From: Rhexocercosporidium sp. MPI-PUGE-AT-0058
Taxonomy: Eukaryota; Ascomycota; Leotiomycetes; Helotiales
DNA: 64,000 bases
Direction: 5' to 3'
Assembly: GCA_020746875.1 (NCBI GenBank)
Contig: JAGTJL010000009.1
Location: 1,674,001 to 1,738,000 of the forward strand
The position numbers and the translations under genes were made by a program. The notes beneath the pieces were generated by a model, which was not told the origin of the DNA, searched no databases, and saw nothing but the letters and a program-made list of their open reading frames with translations. Position 1 is the stretch's first letter, and every line of letters begins with the position of its first letter. Below are positions 56,055 to 64,000 of the stretch, piece after piece.

Positions 56055-58822
56055 CCCCGAAGGTTGGCATCATAGATCCAGATCTGAGCCATGCTCTGAT
56101 CTTGGAAATAACTCGCGGTACGGAGGAGGATCTCGTATGGAAGGAGACTCTGGGAGCCTAGTTGGGCCCTGTTCTCCACTAATTAATCAATCTATCGTTC
56201 CTTGTCTGGCCCGGGCTCGACATTTCAGCAAGTGTTTGATGCGACCCCCTTGATAGTTTATTCGAGGGTGATTTGGAGAGCACGTCGGTATCATAACAAA
56301 ATGCAACCGACGCCGAAACCAAGACCCAACCATCTATCGAGTCCGTGGACCTGGCCCTAGCAAATTCTCGAAAGGCTTGGCAGATGACATTTAGAATATT
56401 GGCCTTGGGGTGGTTGCGGCCTCCGTATTCCTCACTACTGCGAGCGAAACCCTCGGGAAAGTGAAGTGACACCTGGACGCGTCCTGGTGTGGCTTTCCAC
56501 CGATGAGCCTCCTGGTGATCCTTGTCCTGGCCTGGCTCACGGAAGTGGAAGTCTGAACTCCCTGGAGCTCTCTCTGGCTCTGGCTCACGGCAGACAAGGA
56601 CAGCCACAAGCACCCAGCTGAAGCTCTCGCTAGTACTACATACTGGTGGGAGGGATGGGGTAGAATAATTTTGAGGCTTGGAAGGTCGCATGATGAGCTG
56701 TCCGAGATTGGTGCACACATGGACCGCGGTTGACGATCAAATAAATGACAGACCTGACCTGTGCTGGCCAACGGCACGGACGGAAATGTGCTTTCCACCT
56801 TCCATAGTAGTAAATGTGAGTCTGCCTGCAAACCGTAATCATCATGACGGAGCGGATGCACCCACGCAGTCAATCACGACACGAAGCTCCTCTCTTGACG
56901 AGGCGGCAGGCAGGAACCAGTGACTCCGTCTGTCGCCGTGGGCATCTGCACGCACAGGTGAGGTGAGTGAGAGAATCCAACAGCCAGTAGCAAACCAAAT
57001 CAACTCGAAGTCAATTTATTGGAGCTCCTCCGAGTCAGGCAGACAAAGAGGAGAGGAGAGGGAGGACGGCGTATGATAGTGTCCCTCGGTAGAGTTAGAG
57101 CAGAGCAGCAGCAAATAGAAGTAATGCAATAGACGAAGCGAGTCTACCGAGGTGATACGAGCACACCCTTTTTCTGGCATCCGCACTGCTCCTCTTTGCA
57201 CGATCTAGGTAGTGCGTCTCACCGCCCCTCCAGCCTCGCCTTGGCCTAGATTTGGCTTTCTGCCGCCATATCAGACAGATCATTGCGTTCCGTGTGTCTT
57301 GAATGCGAGAATGCCTTCACGACCGGGAGGGGAGACATACAGCCACCAGCCGAAGCCAAAGCGAGCTGCGATTAATGACTCGATGACCTCTGGACTTGCC
57401 TGGAATAGGCTCGTCATGCGTTCCACACCCACTCAGCTCGAGCTCAAGCTCAGCGTCGTTATGCAAAGGCAAAGTGCCTTCCGTTTAGTCTGCCGATCAG
57501 GAGAGCTGCACTGGTTTGATGGAAAGCAATAAAAGTTTCATCACTTGTGTCTCTACCAGAAGTGAGGTGCGTCGGCGATCTCCAGAGTAGGCCAAACCAC
57601 CTTTTAACGTTCCCATTCCAAACGCAAAGAACCAATGGGCAACCAGGCTTGCTAGAACTAGAACTAGAATTTAGTCCAACCACAAGCACTTACCAGACCC
57701 ACGAAACGATGCCAGGAAAGTGGTACAGGACATAAAAACTTTTGTCGGTCAGCTTCTCATGCCTTTTGCCTGCCTTGCCTTGCCTTGCTAACCAACATCC
57801 CGTGTCTGGATCGTCAGTCTGTTTACTCCGTACTGTAATGTATCATGGGCCTCGTCTTATCAATCACGGCACATACTATTGGAAGCCAAGATGGCAAGCA
57901 ACGCAGCACACGAACACGGTAGGAGAAACTGGGCTCTACCGTTTCTGAAAATTGGCAGCCTGGCAGCCTGGCAGTCTCTGGTAACCGAAAACGAATAGGA
58001 TTCGGTAAGTCGCACTCTCACATATCTGGACTTTCAGCCTGGCGCTTGACGATTTTAAATATGGAACGAATAATGGAACATCCGGAAGCGCAGGAATCCT
58101 GGAAGGTAAGGCTTTGGCCGCACCAGCGCTTGCTCTAAAATAAAACAAATATCAAGAAAATAAAAATAAAAAAAAGGAGAAAAAAGGCTATCAAGGGAGT
58201 CGCCGGGATCTAGAGAGAATTACTTTTCTTCGTATGGAAGGTGGTGATGAGGGCGCATCTCCGAACCTGCTCTTGTTGATTTTTCACCCCACCAGATGGG
58301 AAGTTAGTAGTGTGGGCTTCTAGACTTTCGCCGACTGGAAGTGAGCTTCCTGGCTTTGGTTCTCCACCTGCCACCTTTCTCTGCACGACCTGGAAATAGA
58401 TATCACGAAGTGCCCGGATAGGACTGGGATCCCGCTTATCCAGTAGCAGCGATTACGAATTGCTTTACGAACCCGCTGTCCAGCCGGTTGAAAGTCGTCA
58501 GATCGGGTCGAAACACCAAGCGATTCGTCCCCTGGAGAGGAATGGTTACTGCACCTCCTAGCGACCCACGTCCATGAATGCCCTCAAGTCCGATGATCGA
58601 GGGGTATTTCTCGCTTGGACCATGATTTGTTGGCTGCACTTCCGTCGACCGTCCGACGGCTAAGTTTGAGGAAACCCACTTGAAGTCGAAGAGAGAAAAC
58701 ACACCAAGACTCCCAACCAGCAAAAGCCAAGTGCGACAATGCAACCACTTCTGGCTGGTTAGCACCTCTGCCCTTTCTGTCGGGCCCGAAGTCTCGCAAT
58801 CTCTATGCCCATCACTATGATT

Positions 58823-59137
58823 TTAAGCGTTCTTCCGTCGTGATCCGGTCAAGCCAGGCTCTTTCCAGCTGCACTTCGACGCTGCACGCTGCATCCTCGG
58901 AACTAGCTGACTTTCCTCATTCTCCGCCAGCCGCTTCCAGATTATTGCTATTTTCTCACGGATTGCATAATTAGATCCGATCCCATCCCCTGGTTCTGAC
59001 TTTGGAGCGATGGAAGAAGAGGCGTTAAGAGGATCGTCGTCGACTGAAATTTCTCTTCCTTGTAGCATGTACCCGTAATTGGCGGAGGGGCAAGTTGAGC
59101 AAGCCATGACGGGAAAGTGGTTGCTTCTCATCGTCAC
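58823..59137 (-). CDS. Possible small hypothetical protein (104 aa)
   Basis: An ATG-initiated minus frame reads MTMRSNHFPVMACSTCPSAN, then GREISVDDDPLNASSSIA and IREKIAIIWKRLAENEE. The charge pattern is moderately protein-like and the second half may be helical. No domain, signal peptide or partner gene is evident. A nearby downstream frame (58436-58765) could be a second exon, but no convincing splice joins them. Confidence 0.25.
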   Translation of the reverse strand: MTMRSNHFPVMACSTCPSANYGYMLQGREISVDDDPLNASSSIAPKSEPGDGIGSNYAIREKIAIIWKRLAENEESQLVPRMQRAASKCSWKEPGLTGSRRKNA

Positions 59138-60480
59138 TCTGCCCTAACTTCGTAACGACCTATCACCTGAAGTGAGCAAGCATGCCTGCCTGTTGCTCAG
59201 CCTGGTTCAACCCTCATTCTGCCACCAGGTGTCACTCGCTCTGACGCGTACGGAATACGGGATATGACTGTTTAATTAGGTTTGAGAAGTGAGGAAGGGA
59301 ACTTGCCTTACCGAAGCTGGACATCATGTACGAGATCTTTGCCTCATCGAAAACGATATGCTGAGTGAGTTGGTGGATGCGGGTCTTGGCTTGGTGCTAT
59401 CAAAAGCCTCCGCGGTGCTTTGTTGTGCTGGGCGAGAGGCAAATATCCGCTGCAGCCTGACTAACAAACCCCTAGAGTTGTCGCCCAAGCTGGACTTGAA
59501 AGGGCCCCAAACGAACAACTTTTGATTTTCACGATGTGCACCTATCCATGACTCCATCCACATCCACATCCCTCCATTCTCATGTTGCCGAAATAGTTCT
59601 GTGGCCCTGTTTCCCCCGGGTTCGTGTTAATTATTTAGAGGTTGTGGAACCAGAAAGTTGAGGAAGGAAGCTCTGGATCCAGACACAGCAAGCAAGAAGT
59701 CAAACAGCCGGCTGTGTTATCATCACATATTTGCGTCAATAATACCACCCTCGGCAACCTCACCCTAGCTGAATCTCAGTCACCTGTACGTAACCAATAG
59801 GAATGCTGAAATTTCGGTACAGACGAGTATGCTGCACAGAGACAAGACAGAACCAGCCTTCCAGGCTACGTACGGGGACGGAGGGACATCGAGCCTTGCC
59901 GGTGAGCGCACTCAACCTGGCGCAAGACACCCCAACTTCCAAGGGAAGTGAAATGTGAAAACGTTCAGAGGCAAGGACAGCGGAAGCTCAGGAAGAGAGA
60001 GGGGAGCTGGGGCTGGTTGCGATTCGCTGGATGTCAATAGGCCTGCATGTCCGTGTCCCATCACTGCAGCACCCTGAAAAACTTCTGTCAACAATAATCC
60101 CAGCGCACCCTCATCCCTCTAAAGCCCAGCCACATGCATTCGCAGTGTGCAGTGCCGCCAGCCAGTCATCGGCGTCATCGTCGTCGTCGTCAGTACGTAC
60201 TGTAGTTAGTGGCGACCGTATTCAGCGGCATCCAGTAGACCAAGAACAGGCAAGACTCTTTCTTCCCAGATCCAGGGAAAGAGGCCGCTGGCCTCTCTAA
60301 ACGGAACGCGCATCCATTTCTCAGCGCTGTTTCTTCCCATCATCCATCCCTCCCTTCCACACTCAACGCGCACGCTCTCACGCTATCCCTCCTCCTTGAC
60401 TCCCTTGTCGCGGAGCCAGACCAAAACAAACCATACCTGCCAGCTGCCTTCTCTGGAATCTTGCTTGCCTGGCCCATGTT

Positions 60481-60505
60481 ATGCCATGCCATGCCATGCC
60501 ATGCC
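60481..60505. repeat. (ATGCC)5 pentamer repeat
   Basis: Five perfect ATGCC units in the gene-poor tract. Confidence 0.9.
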
Positions 60506-61011
60506 ACCATGCTCCCATGCCTGCCTGCTTGAGCCTGCGCTTTGCACCTGCTCTTGCACTTGAAGCCCTGACTTCTTAGCATCACTGTGATATGAGTTTT
60601 GCATGGCACACGGCATGTTGGACTGCCCTCGGCAGGACGCTGGTCTTGATTGGCCAACATGAACAGATGGTGTTAGAAGTATGTGAAGCATGCCAATATT
60701 ACAGAGCACGGCAAAGGCAAGCAGGCATGCTAGATTCCGGCCTCCTGGACTGGGCTGGAAACAGCTTGGAGTTGATCAATGAGACAGGCAGGACTAGTCT
60801 AAACTAATGGCAGCCGCAGACACAGGGGCTTCCCTAGGAAGACGGCTGGTGCTTCGGTATCAAGAACATCTACCTTGCCTCCAAACATGTCTTCCTTTGC
60901 GCCCCCCCGCCTAGTTTGAAAGGTTACTTTGGGCACCTTGGCCGCGTGCGGATATTGAAAACGGCTGGTCCTTTGCTACCTCTCACACCAGCCGCAACAG
61001 GCAATATTTGT

Positions 61012-61036
61012 GCCTCGCCTCGCCTCGCCTCGCCTC
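61012..61036. repeat. CGCCT pentamer repeat
   Basis: About five copies of a CGCCT-type unit, the last one altered, upstream of the cyclin gene. Confidence 0.8.
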
Positions 61037-61949
61037 GTCTCTTCCCCTAGCAACGACCGACTATTGTTGCTCTTACGGCTTTTCTCCTTCGTGCAAGAAA
61101 GGAGGAAAGAAGGAAAGAAAGAAGGCAAGATAGAGCGACAGAGAGACGGAAATAGGACCGTCTCTTTTATGCATTATGTGTCATTCTACTTGCTCCTTCT
61201 GCCGTCACTGTACTGTGCTGCTACTAATTGATTGACTGACTGACTGACTAATTGACTGACTCCCACGACTACTGGACTGCATATCCTGGTACTGTCCTGT
61301 AATACCTACTGTACGCCTGGCCCCCCACATCTGCATGCATCCTTTTGATTGGCAGGAAGGCGTGTATCAATCGAACGGAATCGGCCTCTGCCTCTCACGC
61401 GCGCTGTGTCTCTCATCGACCCTCACCCTCATCCTCGTCCTCGTCCTCTGTCTGGCGGCGCACGCTCTGGCTCTGGCTGGACTGGGCGGCTTCCTTCTCT
61501 TTCCCTTACCCTTCCCTGGTCTTACCTGGCTTCCTCCACTCCACAACGGTACGACAACTCCACTCCACTCTTTACACTCCTCCTCTCTCCACTCCACCAG
61601 AAAGACACCTCTACAAGGGTTAGCAACTCACTCTGCACCGGCACCAACACCAGCACCAGCTCCAACACCATCAATCAATCCACACACCACACGCCACACC
61701 CCTGCCTGCCTCCCTGGACCGACTCCGCCTATTGACTGCCCATTATTGTGCACCGGCGGCCTGTGACATCAACTGGACCTTGACGACTGACTACACGACA
61801 CTACTGACTGAACTGAACTGGCTTGACTACTGAGTTTCTTTGAGATCAGCCTCCACTACACTCTTCAACTGTATGATTATTACTTCCACAGATCGGCTTC
61901 TCCTCTCCTGTCCTGTCCAGTCCAGTCCAGTTCAGTCTTGTCTGGACAG

Positions 61950-61962
61950 CCCCCCCCCCCCC
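61950..61962. repeat. C13 homopolymer
   Basis: Thirteen consecutive C bases in the presumed leader or promoter of the cyclin gene. A second C-run follows at about 62032-62039. Homopolymer length should be treated with caution in assemblies. Confidence 0.85.
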
Positions 61963-62583
61963 AAAAATCAAATCAAACCAAACGAGACTAAATTGCCCCT
62001 CGTACTTCTTTCTCACAGTGTCATTCCTTGCCCCCCCCCTTGTGTTATTTCCACACTACACTGCACTGCACCAGCAACTGCCCAACTAAATTAGCGTGGT
62101 CTGCGCTACCGCCTTCGCATCGAGACTAGTGCGCTTTTGCGATTCCCTCATCCTGAGCGTAGTTGATACTGACTGGTATCTTCAATTCACTTCGGACTTC
62201 ATTTTCAATTTATCACCTGGAGATTCCCTGACTCCGAAAAGTCTCTCATCCACTTCTTCCAACAGCAATTCACTCCGATCCTTTACTCTTCGGCTCATCA
62301 CCCAGCCCCTTCTTGAACGGTTCCCTCCAAGCCGGAATTGATACATTCACGAGTATCCGCCCATTCCTCTATGGATTTCCGGTAACAATAGCTGGTCTCA
62401 GGCGAAGAATCTCGCACAATAACAAGGGGAGGAGGACAGGTCGGAGTTCTGGAAGCTCTAGGAGTTGGATTGTGCTATACGGGTTTGCCCTCACCAAGTC
62501 TTTCGCCTGATTCACCTGGTCCTTCAACACCTACTGTCAACATACCCTCACCTTCGACCTCGACTTCTTCAATATCAATCCTC

Positions 62584-64000
62584 ATGTATCGAACAGCAGA
62601 AAGACCGGCCCCTCTCGATTTTCTTTTACCGTCACCACACCCAAGCTATAACATCGACAGAAGGAAAGATTTGGGTCAACTACAATCCCTCCCACACCGA
62701 GCTCCTGTCTACCTCGAGGCACCGACTAGAGAAGGACTTCGAACACCTCCTACCGACGATATGGCAACTGCATACCAGAACAATTTCAGCCATGGCTACC
62801 CAACTAGTGGTAGAAACTCTGAGTACCTTTCGGTAGAAAGTACTCCAAGCAACTATGGTGGAACATACAGCAGTAATAGTGCACCCGCGCAAGCAAGACA
62901 ATACATGTCAATGACACAGCCGCCTCCTGCTTCAGCTTCGACTCTACGGAGAGAAGTTCAAGGTCCTATCACAGTCGCTTCTCAACCACCAAGTCCCGAA
63001 CCCACCCAGAGAACGAGTTATCTATCACACGAGGAACCATCCAACAGAAAAGGCACCACCGACGCGATACGCCCGAGTATGCAGATACCGAAGTCTATCA
63101 GTCCAAATGGTGGCAGCTTGGCCGAGTTCGCAGCTCAGGTATGTTGACAAGGTTGATCTTGGATGCTTTTTACTGACATTGATAGATTACATGTCTGTTC
63201 TGGTTTGAGTCGACCGAGACCCTGCAAAAGGCGGAAAAAGAATTGCCATCTTCGGCCACGGTCAAACAACTGGAGAAGGAGGCACTTCCATCGAGCGGCT
63301 TCCGAAAATGGGTTGTTACAATTTTGTCGACTACACAGGTTACCGACAATGTCATCATTCTCGCACTCCTGTTCATCTACCGTTTGAAGACCAGCAATCC
63401 AGCAGTCAAAGGCAGAAGTGGAAGCGAATACAGATTGTTGACCGTGGCTCTGATGTTGGGTAACAAATGTACGTGTTTCTGAGACCGGAAGATTTGGTTG
63501 GTGCTAACATATTTGTAGTCCTGGATGACAATACATACACAAACAAGACTTGGGCTGAAGTATCAGGGATTGCTGTAGGCGAAATCCATGTTATGGAAGT
63601 CGAATTCCTGAGCAATATGAGATACAGTCTCCTGGCATCAAAGGATCAATGGGCGGAATGGCACGAGAAATTGAGGAACATCCGTAATTACTGCAACAGG
63701 GCAGCGGAGGTCCCGGTTCAAATATCCACCCAGGCATTTTCGACTTTGCACCCAAATCTACCATCGCCACCCTCCACTCAAACCTCGCCTCCAACGCACC
63801 CATACCTACCTCCCTCTTCAACCTTCATGACTGGTCATCAATGGCCTGCCAACAATTCCCTTCCTCCGATTTCCTCGCCACTCACAAGCCTTCCGGAAGC
63901 CGAGTATCAGAGATATTCTAGGAAGCGAAGCTACGATGGGGAAGCAGACGAACCTGTGGCAAAGCGGATCACAAGACCGCAAAACGGCCCTGCTCAATAT
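62584..64000 (+). CDS. Pho80/Clg1-type cyclin, partial (runs off the window)
   Basis: Visible exons are 62584..63138, 63186..63468 and 63519 to beyond 64000. The first 185 residues are Ser/Pro/Thr rich and probably disordered. The cyclin box spans the second and third exons: TDNVIILALLFIYRLKTSNP, GSEYRLLTVALMLGNKFLDD, then TYTNKTWAEVSGI and EVEFLSNMRYSLLASKDQW. This is the Pho80-like (Pcl/Clg1) pattern of cyclins that partner the Pho85 kinase. Both introns are 47-50 nt with standard sites, and the junction GNK-F-LDD restores the conserved motif. The start is uncertain: the frame is open upstream to 62392 without an ATG, just after an AATAG acceptor-like site, so another 5' exon may exist. The 3' end is outside the window. 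Confidence 0.88.

Larger units (their letters stand above)
53528..62391. other. Second long gene-poor tract (about 8.9 kb)
   Basis: No open frame matches a recognised protein or splices convincingly. The few frames with some coding character are listed separately at low confidence. Simple repeats include G-runs at about 55330-55347, CCTTG repeats at 57774-57790, ATGCC repeats at 60481-60505, CGCCT repeats at 61012-61036 and a C13 run at 61950-61962. The 3' kilobase is strongly pyrimidine-rich and probably includes promoter and leader of the cyclin gene. Long upstream regions are common for developmental regulators in filamentous fungi, so this may be regulatory DNA; that is inference. Confidence 0.5.

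Overview
The window is nuclear DNA of a filamentous ascomycete (Pezizomycotina). Genes have short introns with GTAAGT/GTATGT-type donors, CTAAC-type branch sites and CAG/TAG acceptors. The conserved proteins (LAS1, RRB1, MVP1, DCN1, PRP19, CHS7, a fungal-type choline oxidase/betaine aldehyde dehydrogenase pair) read like filamentous-ascomycete versions. A member of the Leotiomycetes is my best guess from overall similarity; this is inference and I cannot name a species. No rRNA, tRNA, CRISPR array, prophage or intact transposon was recognised.

Layout. 0-3 kb: LAS1 and a disordered hypothetical protein, both on minus. 3-10.5 kb: about 7.5 kb with no gene I can support. 10.5-28 kb: a dense housekeeping block with NAD kinase (+), a RING-like protein (+), RPS29 (-, three tiny coding exons), sorting nexin MVP1 (+), DCN1 (+, with an 883-nt intron), mitochondrial MRP17 (-) and RRB1 (+). 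28-36 kb: an unknown conserved-looking protein, PRP19, and a protein with two SUMO-interaction-like motifs and an atypical C-terminal RING. 36.8-45.6 kb: a same-strand cluster of four coiled-coil loci of unknown function: one apparently intact, one decayed to fragments, one interrupted by in-frame TAG codons, one intact and long. 46.7-51.7 kb: a divergent betaine aldehyde dehydrogenase / choline oxidase pair, followed by the convergent chitin synthase export chaperone CHS7. 53.5-62.5 kb: a second long gene-poor tract with simple repeats. 62.5 kb to the end: a Pho80/Clg1-type cyclin cut off by the window edge.

How genes work together. Choline oxidase and betaine aldehyde dehydrogenase together turn choline into glycine betaine, and their 1.67-kb shared intergenic region holds a palindrome made of two GATA-factor sites. 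Both proteins also end in peroxisomal PTS1-like tripeptides (ARL and AKL). LAS1, RRB1, RPS29 and MRP17 all concern ribosomes; MRP17 and RRB1 share a 214-bp divergent promoter. DCN1, PRP19 and the two RING-type proteins belong to ubiquitin or ubiquitin-like pathways, but nothing suggests these unrelated genes form a functional unit.

The feature most worth a second look as possibly undescribed is the 36.8-45.6 kb coiled-coil cluster, whose copies look to be in different stages of decay. The PTS1 endings on the choline pathway enzymes, the RING in which Asn replaces the zinc-binding His, and the long DCN1 intron that contains an in-frame alternative exon are secondary. Exon boundaries were placed by eye from splice consensus and protein family continuity; starts of the NAD kinase and cyclin genes are uncertain.
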